From positions 1 through 42,196 of the forward strand of contig NZ_VKDF01000018.1 in NCBI RefSeq assembly GCF_007096355.1: a DNA stretch of 42,196 bases, in the 5' to 3' direction. How positions within the stretch are numbered: position 1 is the first letter of the stretch; every line of letters starts with the position of its first letter. The position numbers and the translations under genes were made by a program. Under the pieces are notes generated by a model. It saw only the letters and a list, made by a program, of their open reading frames with translations. It had not been told where the DNA came from and did not search any database. This document shows positions 16,842 to 25,036 of the stretch, piece by piece. This DNA comes from Paracoccus sp. M683. Lineage in GTDB: Bacteria > Pseudomonadota > Alphaproteobacteria > Rhodobacterales > Rhodobacteraceae.

Positions 16842-17186
16842 TCAGTGTTCCCTGTCGCCTTTCGGGAGGGGCAGGTTGGCCAGCCGTCGCGGCAGATCAG
16901 CGCGGCTGTGCAGGAAATCGATGATAATAACCTGCTCGGCGTCTTCGACGAAGACCACGAAATGCTGGCCTGCCCGCGCGAAGCGCAGATCCTCGACCAG
17001 ATCGGGGTCGATGAGCCGACGGCAATCCTGTGACAGGGCGGTGCCCGCGGCGATCTCGCGGCAGGTGGAGATCAGGTCATCCTCATAGGCAGCTGCCTGT
17101 CGTGGTCCGAAGGTCTCGACGGTCCAGCGTGCAATCTCGATCAGCGATGCCTCCGCCTGTCGTGTCAGGCGCCATGGTTTCGGCAT
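16842..17186 (-). CDS. parE: ParE family toxin
   Basis: A 114-residue RelE/ParE-superfamily protein. The pattern LTRQAEASLIEIARWTVETFG at the start, the central DLVEDLRFARAGQHFVVFVED and the IIIDFLHSRADLPRRL end follow the ParE fold (two helices, then an antiparallel sheet). ParE toxins poison DNA gyrase; gyrase targeting is family knowledge. The ATG overlaps the antitoxin stop by one base, so the pair is co-translated. It is inserted between head-tail and tail-terminator genes, a moron-like position. Confidence 0.88.
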   Translation of the reverse strand: MPKPWRLTRQAEASLIEIARWTVETFGPRQAAAYEDDLISTCREIAAGTALSQDCRRLIDPDLVEDLRFARAGQHFVVFVEDAEQVIIIDFLHSRADLPRRLANLPLPKGDREH

Positions 17187-17443
17187 CAGGAATTGGCACG
17201 CGCGGCGGCAAAAGCCCGGCGGATGGCATCCTCACCACTTCCCTCCGCCAGATCCCCGCGCCGGGCCTCCTCCAGACCGGTCGTCAGGCGAGCACGCAGA
17301 TCGTTCAGTTCCGCCTCTTCCCGTTCGAGAAGGCGAAGCCCGGCGCGCAAAGCCTCGGAAGCGTTCTGATACCGGCCGGTCGACACCAGTCGGTCAACGA
17401 GGTCGGACTGTGCTTCTGTCAGGACGACGTTTCGGGTGGCCAT
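17186..17443 (-). CDS. parD: ParD family antitoxin
   Basis: An 85-residue antitoxin with an N-terminal ribbon-helix-helix (RNVVLTEAQSDLVDRLVSTG, then RYQNASEALRAGLRLLEREE) that binds DNA as a dimer, and a C-terminal part (LRARLTTGLEEARRGD) that would wrap the toxin. The ATG at 17443 has GGAG seven bases upstream; earlier in-frame starts would lie within the promoter. The gene has its own promoter and a palindromic operator just upstream, so it is probably autoregulated and expressed in the lysogen independently of the late genes. Confidence 0.88.
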   Translation of the reverse strand: MATRNVVLTEAQSDLVDRLVSTGRYQNASEALRAGLRLLEREEAELNDLRARLTTGLEEARRGDLAEGSGEDAIRRAFAAARANS

Positions 17444-17463
17444 CGGAAACTCCATGCGGATCA

Positions 17464-17498
17464 TTGGCAATATATGCCAATCCGGCTGGCGTGTCGAC
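17464..17498 (-). promoter_or_regulatory. parDE promoter with palindromic operator
   Basis: On the minus strand TCGACA (five of six to the -35 consensus) lies 17 bases from TATATT (-10). An inverted repeat ATTGGCA-N5-TGCCAAT (17464-17482) covers the -10 element and is placed where a ribbon-helix-helix ParD dimer would repress. The -10 element is about 30 bases before the parD ATG. Confidence 0.7.
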
Positions 17499-17506
17499 AA
17501 GCCCCG

Positions 17507-18136
17507 TCATGATCGTGTTTCAACCCAACCCGCCACGATCCGCCCCGGCACGCCGTCGATGGCCCGCTCGGCATCCCGCGCCAGATCCAACCGCTTGCGC
17601 AGCTTGACCTGCGGCACGAGGAGGAAGATTGGCACAGTGGTCAGCCCGCGACCGGTCTTCGCGCGGGATGCCACGGCGCGGCCTTTGCTGTTCAACCGCC
17701 CCTCGGCCACCAGCAGGCTCGGGCCGCGGCGGCGATAGACGAACCGCAGCCCCAGCCCCGTGCGGTGTTCCCATTCGCCAGGGGTGATGCGGCCGCCGCG
17801 GGTGGATTTGCCAGCGGCAGGGGTGGGGATGGCCAGCCAGAACCCGTTGCGCGACCGGATCAGCGGCCCGGTGTCATGCGCGCCGACGATCACTGGGGCG
17901 TTCGACCAGACCAGGGCCGCCGCGTTCAGGCTCTCGCTGCCCTTGGGATAGGTGGCAAGCCGGATCGAGTTGCCGAGCCGGATGCCGAGGCCAGCGCCAG
18001 TGATCTGGCCGCGCCATGCGGATTTCAGGCCTGCCCCCGCCTCGCGCATGGCGGTGGTGACGGCCTTCTCGCCCGCAGCGATTTCCGCCTGCATCATCGC
18101 AACGATGTCAGGATCGATGGTGAGCTTGAGTTTCAT
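17507..18136 (-). CDS. DUF6441 phage protein
   Basis: A 209-residue protein of a family common in rhodobacterial prophages between the head-tail joining protein and the tail terminator, as here. Distinctive parts are MKLKLTIDPDIVAMMQAEIA, GLKSAWRGQITGAGLGIRLG and a basic C-terminal half with VYRRRGPSLLVAEGRL. By position it resembles the HK97 gp10 / lambda Z group of head-tail or tail completion proteins; that role is inferred. It begins at ATG 18136, six bases after the upstream gene. Confidence 0.7.
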   Translation of the reverse strand: MKLKLTIDPDIVAMMQAEIAAGEKAVTTAMREAGAGLKSAWRGQITGAGLGIRLGNSIRLATYPKGSESLNAAALVWSNAPVIVGAHDTGPLIRSRNGFWLAIPTPAAGKSTRGGRITPGEWEHRTGLGLRFVYRRRGPSLLVAEGRLNSKGRAVASRAKTGRGLTTVPIFLLVPQVKLRKRLDLARDAERAIDGVPGRIVAGWVETRS

Positions 18137-18142
18137 CGCGGT

Positions 18143-18457
18143 TCACGCCGGGCGGAGATCGAGGGTCCAGATGAGCCGTTCGCGGTCGCGCAGCGGCTCT
18201 CCCTGGATAACATGGCTGTCCGCGTTGATGACAATCACGTCGCCCGGCCGTGGGGCGGGCAGGTCGGCGACGCGCACATCCACCACCGTCGTGTCGCTGA
18301 TGAACCGCCCCGCGCCGAAGTCGGTGACGCGGTCGGGGGCACGGCGGATGATGCGGATCGGGCGTTCCTCGGAGGTGGTGGCCGAGATCCAGAGGGCCGG
18401 GGCCGCCAGGGACGCATGGGTGAAGATGCGGTCCATGGCGGCGGCAAAGACGGACAT
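18143..18457 (-). CDS. Head-tail joining protein
   Basis: A 104-residue protein of the lambda gpFII-like group of head completion proteins (MSVFAAAMDRIFTHASLAAPA at the start and HVIQGEPLRDRERLIWTLDL at the end). gpFII (117 residues) attaches to the gpW-closed portal and provides the docking face for the tail. It follows the major capsid gene by 12 bases, consistent with a head completion role. Confidence 0.7.
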   Translation of the reverse strand: MSVFAAAMDRIFTHASLAAPALWISATTSEERPIRIIRRAPDRVTDFGAGRFISDTTVVDVRVADLPAPRPGDVIVINADSHVIQGEPLRDRERLIWTLDLRPA

Positions 18458-18469
18458 GGGTTGTGTCCG

Positions 18470-19495
18470 TCAGTTTGAGCTGTGGATCCGGACGGCCAGC
18501 CGGGGCCGTTTGTTCACCGGCAGGATCGAGGCCTCGGTCATCACGTCGATCCAGCGGCCTTTCTCGTCGAGATGCTGGCGGGCGTAGAGCGGCAGGCCGA
18601 TGGTGTTGGCGGTCTCCAACAGGTTCGCCGGGCCGCCATAGGTGGTGAAGGTGTCCATCGTGCCCAAGGGGAAGGCGATGCCTTCGTTCGCGGGGACCAG
18701 CCGTTCGGTGGCCTTGGTCGAGAGCGTGACGGTGCCCGAGTATTCCTCGAACAGGATGCCCCCGAAGGGGAAGTTCCGCCGCACATCTTCGCGCAGCGGC
18801 TGGGCGCCGGTCGAGGCGTAGAACTTGTAAGCCTCTTCCGTCTTCGGGTGCGCGATCAGCTTGTCGAAGAACTCGCGGCTGACGAGGGCGTGCACGCTGG
18901 TCATGGCCTCGCCCAGCAGATTGTCTTCGATGGCCCGCAGCACCTCGCGGACCTTGCCCTGCACGTTCGTGCCTGCGGTGCCGAGGACGAAGTCGACGGA
19001 GATTTGCGCCAGGCCGAATTCGGTGAAGTAGTTGTAGAGGGTGGTCCCGGCCCCGTCCTTCACGATGCCACGCAGGGCGTTCATCTCCATGTATTCGCGG
19101 GTCTGGGCATGCTTGCGCCGCATGAGGAGCAGCTTGCGGTTCATCACCTCGACGAGGGGATCGGCAGCATCGAACGCGCCGCCCAGCGCGGGCTGCCCCT
19201 GGATGTCGGCGGGCAGGACAACGTCGTCATGCGGGATCCATGGCAGCGCGAAGGACCGCATCGAGCGACCCTCGCGGGTGCCGACGGTGGCGGGGCCGCC
19301 GAGGGGGACGGAGGGCAGGAGGCTCAGGACACCCTCGTATTGCTCGATGATGACCGACCGCTGGCTGACCCCTTCGAAGCGGAAGAGGCCGATCTGGGCG
19401 AGGCGGGTGTAGAGGTTGGGCAGGATGTTGATGGCCTGCGTCATCTCGGCCAGCGAATAGCCGCCAGCGTCGAAGGGATTGCGGACGAGGGTCAT
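18470..19495 (-). CDS. Major capsid protein, lambda gpE family
   Basis: A 341-residue protein, the same length as lambda gpE, forming the icosahedral shell. Family segments are NPFDAGGYSLAEMTQAINILPNLY at the N terminus, RKHAQTREYMEMNALRGIV around 130 and the C-terminal PLYARQHLDEKGRWIDVMTEA, then RPRLAVRIHSS. The start is ATG 19495 with CGGAG seven bases upstream; the open frame extends upstream through the decoration gene but that part is Pro/Ser-rich shadow. It follows the decoration protein gene, as D precedes E in lambda. Confidence 0.93.
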   Translation of the reverse strand: MTLVRNPFDAGGYSLAEMTQAINILPNLYTRLAQIGLFRFEGVSQRSVIIEQYEGVLSLLPSVPLGGPATVGTREGRSMRSFALPWIPHDDVVLPADIQGQPALGGAFDAADPLVEVMNRKLLLMRRKHAQTREYMEMNALRGIVKDGAGTTLYNYFTEFGLAQISVDFVLGTAGTNVQGKVREVLRAIEDNLLGEAMTSVHALVSREFFDKLIAHPKTEEAYKFYASTGAQPLREDVRRNFPFGGILFEEYSGTVTLSTKATERLVPANEGIAFPLGTMDTFTTYGGPANLLETANTIGLPLYARQHLDEKGRWIDVMTEASILPVNKRPRLAVRIHSSN

Positions 19496-19520
19496 GGGGA
19501 TGCTCCGGGGGATAAGGGGA

Positions 19521-19901
19521 TCAGACGCCGTCACGGGCGATGATGCCGACGGCGGCCAGCTGGGTGATCTTGGCGGCGATCTTGGTGCCGTCATCGACGG
19601 TGGCGCCGTAGGCGAGGGCGGCGCGCGAGACGATGGCGGGGCCGCGGACCAGCACGATGCCGATGGCATCGGCCAGCGTCGCGTCAACGGCATAGAGCAG
19701 GACGGCCGTGGCGACCTGCGAGCCGTCGGCTCCGGTCGCGGGCGACAGGGTAAACTTGCCGCTGGCCGTGATTTTCCCGAGCACCGAGCCGACGGGATAG
19801 GGCATGCCCGCGAGCAGCGTCACCACCTCGCGGGTGTAGTTCGGGTTGACCTCGTATTTGAGGACATCGCCCATGCTGGGCGGTTCCGTCAGGACGGGCA
19901 T
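19521..19901 (-). CDS. Head decoration protein, lambda gpD family
   Basis: A 126-residue protein of the HDPD family (lambda gpD is 110). Trimers bind the expanded capsid and stabilise it. Visible are EPPSMGDVLKYEVNPNYTRE near the start and a Gly/Ala/Thr-rich beta body (GSVLGKITASGKFTLSPATG). It sits between the protease/scaffold gene and the capsid gene, the order C-Nu3-D-E of lambda. Confidence 0.88.
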   Translation of the reverse strand: MPVLTEPPSMGDVLKYEVNPNYTREVVTLLAGMPYPVGSVLGKITASGKFTLSPATGADGSQVATAVLLYAVDATLADAIGIVLVRGPAIVSRAALAYGATVDDGTKIAAKITQLAAVGIIARDGV

Positions 19902-19954
19902 GGTTCAGACTCCAGGATGTTGGGGGATGGGGGCGCCCAGCGCGGGCGGAATTG

Positions 19955-20329
19955 TCAGCGCGAGGCGGCGGCCGACTTTTTCGCGGCCGCGACGATGGGG
20001 CTTTCCTTGGTGCCAGCCGCCGGGGCCGTGGCGATGATGGCCGCGGCATCACTGCGCGCGGCAAGATCGGCCAGCACCTTCGCGCGCAGCGCTTCGGGTT
20101 TCACACCCTTGGTGACTGCGTCTGCGGCATCGATCTGGATGCCAAGGCGAGCCGCCTGCGCGCAGACCTGAGCGACCTCGGCCGCCTCCGCCCGGATCGC
20201 TTCGGGCGACATGGCGGCCGCTGTGGTTTGCGGCGGCGCGACTGCCGCGGGCGGGGCCGGTTCCGGCGGGGTGCTGGCGGCGGGCGCAGTTGCAGGCTGC
20301 GCATGGTCTTCGGGGGCAGTGGTCATCAT
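19955..20329 (-). CDS. Internal in-frame scaffold protein (Nu3-like)
   Basis: Inside the protease gene, ATGATG at 20329-20324 is preceded by AGAGGAAAGGG with good spacing, a strong ribosome site in a place where coding alone would not require it. The 124-residue product would be the Ala/Pro-rich linker plus the helical C-terminal domain (EAIRAEAAEVAQVCAQAARLG). Lambda makes its Nu3 scaffold from gene C in just this way. Internal initiation is inferred from the site and the lambda precedent. Confidence 0.6.
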   Translation of the reverse strand: MMTTAPEDHAQPATAPAASTPPEPAPPAAVAPPQTTAAAMSPEAIRAEAAEVAQVCAQAARLGIQIDAADAVTKGVKPEALRAKVLADLAARSDAAAIIATAPAAGTKESPIVAAAKKSAAASR

Positions 20330-21268
20330 CGGGCCCTTTCCTCTGGGGGTGGTTTTGCCGCGGGGTGCGGCGGCGAAAGCGCGGAAGGCGGTGACCGGAT
20401 CGGCCACCTCGTCGGCGAGACCGGCAAACACTGCCGCCTCGCCGCGGAAGACGGCGGCCTCGGTGCCCAGCGCGCGTAGGGTGTTGAGGCGGCGACCACG
20501 CCCTTCGGCGACGGTTTCGGAGAAGAGCTGGCGGAGGTCTTCCAACTCGCCCGCGATCCTGTCGCGGACGGCCTCGGGCAGGGGCTGGTAAGGGTTCGCA
20601 TCGACCTTGCGGGCCCCGGCGTGGATCAGCGTGACGGCGATGCCCTTCTGGTCCAGCGCCCCGCTCATGTCGCTGTGCATGGCCACGACACCGATGCTGC
20701 CGACAGCGCCGGTGCGGGGCAGGATGATCCGGTCGGCCTGGGAGGCCAGCGCATAGGCTGCGGACAGCGCGTGATCCGCGACGAAGGCATGGACTGGCTT
20801 CTGCGTCCGGGCGGCTCGGAGTCGGTCGGCGAGGTCGAAGGCCCCTGCGACCTCGCCACCGAAGCTGTCAATGTCGAGGGCGATGCCACGAATGGACGGA
20901 TCGGCCAGCGCCGCCTGGAGCTGCGCCGCGATCCCCTCGTAGGAGGTCAGGCCGGAGGATTGCCCGATCCATGCCCCGCGATGCACCAGCGTGCCCGCGA
21001 TCTCGATGACCGCGATCCCGTCGACGACTGCGAAGGGCTGACTGCCGTTTCGCGTCTGTCGGTTGGTCAGATCATCACCGAACAACGACGCCCGGACGGG
21101 CAGGCTGGCGGCCTCCTGCGCTTCGGAGGCGATTTCGACCCACTCGACGCTGATTTCCCTGCCCATGATCCGCGGGCCAAGCCCGGTCAGGAAGGCCAGC
21201 GCCTTGGCGGGATCGACCATCAGGGGCGTGTTGAAGACGCGCTGGGCGATCTGGGTGTGGTGCATCAT
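19955..21268 (-). CDS. Prohead protease, S49 family (lambda gpC-like), fused to scaffold domain
   Basis: A 437-residue protein with an N-terminal SppA-like serine protease and a C-terminal scaffold region. Probable catalytic residues are Ser169 in DHALSAAYALAS and Lys221 in AGARKVDANPY; GAVGSIGVVAMH is the family's conserved glycine-rich strand. It would process head proteins during prohead maturation. From about residue 313 the sequence turns Ala/Pro-rich and helical like lambda Nu3, and a second start inside the frame may make the scaffold alone. Two adjacent ATGs (21268, 21265) follow GGAGGAAGG and overlap the portal stop. Confidence 0.88.
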   Translation of the reverse strand: MMHHTQIAQRVFNTPLMVDPAKALAFLTGLGPRIMGREISVEWVEIASEAQEAASLPVRASLFGDDLTNRQTRNGSQPFAVVDGIAVIEIAGTLVHRGAWIGQSSGLTSYEGIAAQLQAALADPSIRGIALDIDSFGGEVAGAFDLADRLRAARTQKPVHAFVADHALSAAYALASQADRIILPRTGAVGSIGVVAMHSDMSGALDQKGIAVTLIHAGARKVDANPYQPLPEAVRDRIAGELEDLRQLFSETVAEGRGRRLNTLRALGTEAAVFRGEAAVFAGLADEVADPVTAFRAFAAAPRGKTTPRGKGPMMTTAPEDHAQPATAPAASTPPEPAPPAAVAPPQTTAAAMSPEAIRAEAAEVAQVCAQAARLGIQIDAADAVTKGVKPEALRAKVLADLAARSDAAAIIATAPAAGTKESPIVAAAKKSAAASR

Positions 21269-22782
21269 CCTTCCTCCGCGGGCCGGGGTGCCCGGTTCTC
21301 GCCGTCGTCATCCTGATCGTCGCTGTCCTGCTGTTGCTGCCGCTGGCCCTCGGCATCACCTGCCCCAGCGCCGCCACCGACCGCCTGCGCGGGCGATCCC
21401 GGCCGCCGGAAGTCGAGGCCGAGTTCCGCCTCGCGTTTGCGTTCGGCGGCGATTTCCCTGTCGACCTGTTCGGCGTCGTAGCCGCGTTCGGCGATGGCTT
21501 GCGTGCGGGATTTCAGGCCTGCTTCGATCTGCAGGATTTCCGCCGCGGCATCCTTGGCCGGGTCGATCCAGTCCCATTTCGTGGGGAGCCAGTCGCAGGC
21601 CAGGTATTGGCGCCGGTCGGCGGCAAAGCCCGGCAGATCAATGGCGTCTGCCAGCACCGCCATGTCCATCCAGCGCGTCCAGACGGCGCGGCAGAGCTGA
21701 TAGACCATGACCGAATGCTGGAAGGCCGAGATGCGGCGGCGGAAGTCGACCAGCGCAATCCGCGTGTTCGAGAAGTTCCCTTTGGCCGTGTCACCGGTGA
21801 GGTACCCATACGGTACGCCCAGCGCCGCGCCGATCTGCAACAGCGTGCGGTACTGGAAGGGTTCGTAGGTGCTGCCCGAGTCCGGGGTGGACGGTGTCGT
21901 GACATCTTCGCCCGGGTCCAGCCGCACGACCTGGCCCGGTTCGACCTCCAGATCGTCCTCGGCGGGATCGAGGGCCGTTTCTGGCGCTGGCGACGTGATG
22001 AACATCGCGAACATCGCCGCGGTCTTCTTCCGCTCCAGTTCCGCATCGTCGTAGAGGTCGAGGGTGAAGAGCTTCACGACGGCTGCGGCAAAGCGCGACA
22101 CGCCGCGCAACTGCCCGGCTTCGACCGGGTCGAGGATGTGGATCACCTCGGATGCGGGCACGCGCACCGTTTCCCCGGCCAGCCCCGGATCGGTCATGTC
22201 GCCCGGATGGCGGCGCAGGAAGTGGTACGCCACGCGCCGCCCGATCCCGTCGAATTCGATGCCCTGCCGGATCGACCCCGCGCCGGGCAGGACGCGGGTC
22301 ATGTCCTGGGGCAGCATTTCCGAGGGGAGCATCTGCAGCTGCATCGGCACGGTCAGACCATCTTCGGGACGCCGGGTGCGGATGCGCAGGAAGACCTCGC
22401 CCGCGAGGAACACTTCCCGCGCGGCCCGGCGCTGGAGGCCGAAGAAATCGGTCAGGCCCTCGGCATCGGCCTCGTCCGTCCAGGCGAGCCAGAGCTTCTG
22501 CAGCTCCTCCTTCTTCGCAGCATCCGCGATCTTCGACGAGGGCTTGATCCCGTCACCGACGACGTGGTTCGCAAAGGCATCGACCGCGTTTGCGGCATAG
22601 CCGTTGTTGCGCACGAGCCAGCGTGCCCGGGCGGTGATGGTTTCGCCCGAGGCGGCGATCAACGTGTTCACATGCGCGCGTGTCGCCCGGAACCCGCGCA
22701 TGCGCCGGTGGGACTGCGCGGCGTCAAACCCGCCGATGATGCTGCCAAGGCGCTGACGGAATGCGTCGAGAACCATGGTCAT
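21265..22782 (-). CDS. Portal protein, lambda gpB family
   Basis: A 505-residue phage portal of the lambda family; twelve copies form the ring through which DNA enters and leaves. Family parts include RGFRATRAHVNTLIAASGET, RARWLVRNNGYAANAVDAFA and the YGYLTGDTAKGNFSNTRIAL segment around 330-350. The C-terminal 60 residues are Gln/Asp/Glu-rich and probably disordered. The ATG overlaps the gpW stop (ATGA) and has GAAGG upstream. Confidence 0.93.
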   Translation of the reverse strand: MTMVLDAFRQRLGSIIGGFDAAQSHRRMRGFRATRAHVNTLIAASGETITARARWLVRNNGYAANAVDAFANHVVGDGIKPSSKIADAAKKEELQKLWLAWTDEADAEGLTDFFGLQRRAAREVFLAGEVFLRIRTRRPEDGLTVPMQLQMLPSEMLPQDMTRVLPGAGSIRQGIEFDGIGRRVAYHFLRRHPGDMTDPGLAGETVRVPASEVIHILDPVEAGQLRGVSRFAAAVVKLFTLDLYDDAELERKKTAAMFAMFITSPAPETALDPAEDDLEVEPGQVVRLDPGEDVTTPSTPDSGSTYEPFQYRTLLQIGAALGVPYGYLTGDTAKGNFSNTRIALVDFRRRISAFQHSVMVYQLCRAVWTRWMDMAVLADAIDLPGFAADRRQYLACDWLPTKWDWIDPAKDAAAEILQIEAGLKSRTQAIAERGYDAEQVDREIAAERKREAELGLDFRRPGSPAQAVGGGAGAGDAEGQRQQQQDSDDQDDDGENRAPRPAEEG

Positions 22783-22994
22783 AGGCCCTTCGTCGCGACC
22801 GTGCCCCAGCGACGGTGGCGGGCAGATGTGCCGCTGGCCGCTGCGATGCGCCCCTCCAAGTCCCGAATGGCTGCGGCCAGTTCGGCATCCGAGCCGTAGG
22901 TCACCGTCTTGCCGTCGTAGCTGACGCTGCGCAGCCCGGCGAAGCGGGCTTCCTGCAGCGCGGTCAGCAGGGCCTGCATGCGGTCGAGATCCAT
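22779..22994 (-). CDS. gpW-like head-tail joining protein
   Basis: A 71-residue protein (lambda gpW is 68) with MDLDRMQALLTALQEARFAG and the VSYDGKTVTYGSDAELAAAI segment, the helix-hairpin-helix pattern of gpW. It plugs the portal after packaging. It sits between terminase and portal as in lambda and is coupled to both: its ATG overlaps the terminase stop (TGATG) and its stop overlaps the portal start. Confidence 0.8.
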   Translation of the reverse strand: MDLDRMQALLTALQEARFAGLRSVSYDGKTVTYGSDAELAAAIRDLEGRIAAASGTSARHRRWGTVATKGL

Positions 22995-25036
22995 CAGTCC
23001 CTCATGAAGTTCGGGGTATAGGCCCGCCGTTTCCGGCGCGGCGTGGTCAGGGTTCCGGCCTTGGGCTGGGCCGGGTCTTGTGTGGCGATGTCGGTTGCGA
23101 CGGCCGTCGGCATGCGCGTTTCCACGCCCGCCTGCGCTTCCAGCCGCCGCCAAGTCGCCTCGTCCCATCGGTCGGCGCCGAGGATCCATGCCGCGGCACG
23201 GGCATAGACCCGGCAGTCCAGCGCCTCGTTCCGCTCGCGCATCTTCTGCCATTCCTGATGGGCATAGCCGCGCTTGTTGCGGATCGTGACCAGCTGTTCC
23301 GCCACCAGCTGCTTCAGCCATTCGGTGTCGGCCCAGCCTGGGAGGTGGATCGTGCCGGGCGCGTCCAGCACCCCTGTGGCGCGGTCCTCATCACTCGGCC
23401 GCTCGATCCGCAGGAACCGATAGGTCTCTGCCTTGAAGGTCGCCGTCGCTACCGACCAGAGCCGCGCGCCCCGGCGCAGGCGTTTCCCGCCGATGTTCGC
23501 ATCGACGAAGGTCGGGCCCGAGACGGGTGCCGCCCGGTTGAACCCTTCGAGGCCCTTGAGGGGCGCCACCTGTTCGAACCCGACCTTGCGCGACCAGGCA
23601 TAGACGGCCGCGGCCTCGTAGCCGGTATCGACGCCAAGCCGTGCCACGGTCATGAAGGCGCCGTTGGCGTGCTGCCAGCTGCGCCCGAGCAAGGCGGTCA
23701 GCTTGTCCCATGCGGCCGGATCGCCAGGCCCGCCCGGAATGACGATGTGATCGACAAGCCAGCTTTCGAGGCCCCGACCCCAGGCCCAGATGTCGACCTC
23801 GATGCGGTCCCTCTGGATGTCGGCACCGGCCGTCAGGAACAACCCCGCCATCGGCACGGTGCCCGGCTTCCAGGAATCTCGCCGATCCGCCAGCCGTTGC
23901 CATTCCGGCGCGTCGCCAGACTCGACCCATGTCTCGCCCAGAAGCGTGTTGCGCGCGACGCGCAGCGTCTCGTCTGAGCCTTGGGCCGCGAGCCACTCCC
24001 GCGCAACGTCGGACCAGCTTTTCCACCCGAGTGGCGAATAGAGCGCCGAGAGATGGAAGCCGATGGCCTTCGGATCCCTGGAAACCGCTGTTGCCCGCCA
24101 TTCCCCCTTGGCCAGCATCTCAGTCTTGTGGTGCTCGGCGATGGCGCGTTCGCAGCCCTCGCAGTGATAGGCCGCCGTTTCCGGCTTCCCCTTCGCCCAG
24201 CGCAGGCGGTCGAACTGCAGCCACTGCATCGCCCCACAATGCGGGCAGGGCACGAAGTAGCGCCGCTGGTCCGAAGCCTCGAACTCCCGCTCGATCCGGC
24301 TCAGCCCCCGGATCGTCGGGGTCGAGACCATGAACACCTTGCGCCGGTGCGAGAAGGTGGTCGTTCTCGCCTCGGCCAGTGTGACCGGATCGCCTTCCTC
24401 GTCGGCCGAGGCCGGATAGGCGTCGACCTCGTCCAGAAACACATAGCGCGCGGGCATCGACCGCAAGCCGGTGGCAGAATTCGCGCCGGTCAGCACCAGA
24501 ATGCCGCCGGGGAATTCCTTCGACAGCATCGAATTCCCGGCATCCCGCGACCGTGCCGGGTTCACCCGTTCGCGGAGCGCCGGGCTGTCCGCGATCAGGG
24601 GATCAAGACGGCCGCGCGAGGTGCGCTTGGCCAGTTCCAGGCTCGGCAGCACCGCCAGCATCGGCCCCGGCGCATGGTGGATGACGAAGCCGATCCAGTT
24701 GTTGCCCGCCTCGGTCGCCCCGACCTGCGCCGCCTTCATGAAGGTGATGCGCTGCGCCGGATGGCCGGGCGACAGCGCATCCATGATCTCGCGCAGGTAA
24801 GGGGCCCGGGCGGTGCGATAGCGCCCCGGCTCGGCCGCGCCCCGCGACGACAGCCAGCGATGCTGATCCGCCCATTCCGACACGGTCAGGTTCGGATCGG
24901 GGCGCAGCCCCTGCCGCCAGACCCGCAGCAGGTCTTCAGCGCCGTCGAAGCCGAGGTCGAGACCGGCGGTCAGGTCGTTGTCGTCATCCGAGGGAAACCC
25001 GGAGGTCGGCGAGGGCGTCGAGCTGTTCGCGGACAT
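22994..25036 (-). CDS. Terminase large subunit, GpA family
   Basis: A 680-residue packaging motor and nuclease of the lambda gpA type. The ATPase P-loop variant is KAAQVGATEAG (101-111), Walker B is VFLDEVD (199-205) and a zinc-ribbon-like pair is CPHC (264-267) and CEGC (292-295). The nuclease half begins AGADIQRDRIEVD (403-415) with DTGYEA further on supplying a second acidic site. It cuts and drives DNA into the prohead. The ATG at 25036 has GGAAG upstream and overlaps the end of the small subunit gene by 53 bases. GpA-type terminases usually make cos ends. Confidence 0.95.
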   Translation of the reverse strand: MSANSSTPSPTSGFPSDDDNDLTAGLDLGFDGAEDLLRVWRQGLRPDPNLTVSEWADQHRWLSSRGAAEPGRYRTARAPYLREIMDALSPGHPAQRITFMKAAQVGATEAGNNWIGFVIHHAPGPMLAVLPSLELAKRTSRGRLDPLIADSPALRERVNPARSRDAGNSMLSKEFPGGILVLTGANSATGLRSMPARYVFLDEVDAYPASADEEGDPVTLAEARTTTFSHRRKVFMVSTPTIRGLSRIEREFEASDQRRYFVPCPHCGAMQWLQFDRLRWAKGKPETAAYHCEGCERAIAEHHKTEMLAKGEWRATAVSRDPKAIGFHLSALYSPLGWKSWSDVAREWLAAQGSDETLRVARNTLLGETWVESGDAPEWQRLADRRDSWKPGTVPMAGLFLTAGADIQRDRIEVDIWAWGRGLESWLVDHIVIPGGPGDPAAWDKLTALLGRSWQHANGAFMTVARLGVDTGYEAAAVYAWSRKVGFEQVAPLKGLEGFNRAAPVSGPTFVDANIGGKRLRRGARLWSVATATFKAETYRFLRIERPSDEDRATGVLDAPGTIHLPGWADTEWLKQLVAEQLVTIRNKRGYAHQEWQKMRERNEALDCRVYARAAAWILGADRWDEATWRRLEAQAGVETRMPTAVATDIATQDPAQPKAGTLTTPRRKRRAYTPNFMRD

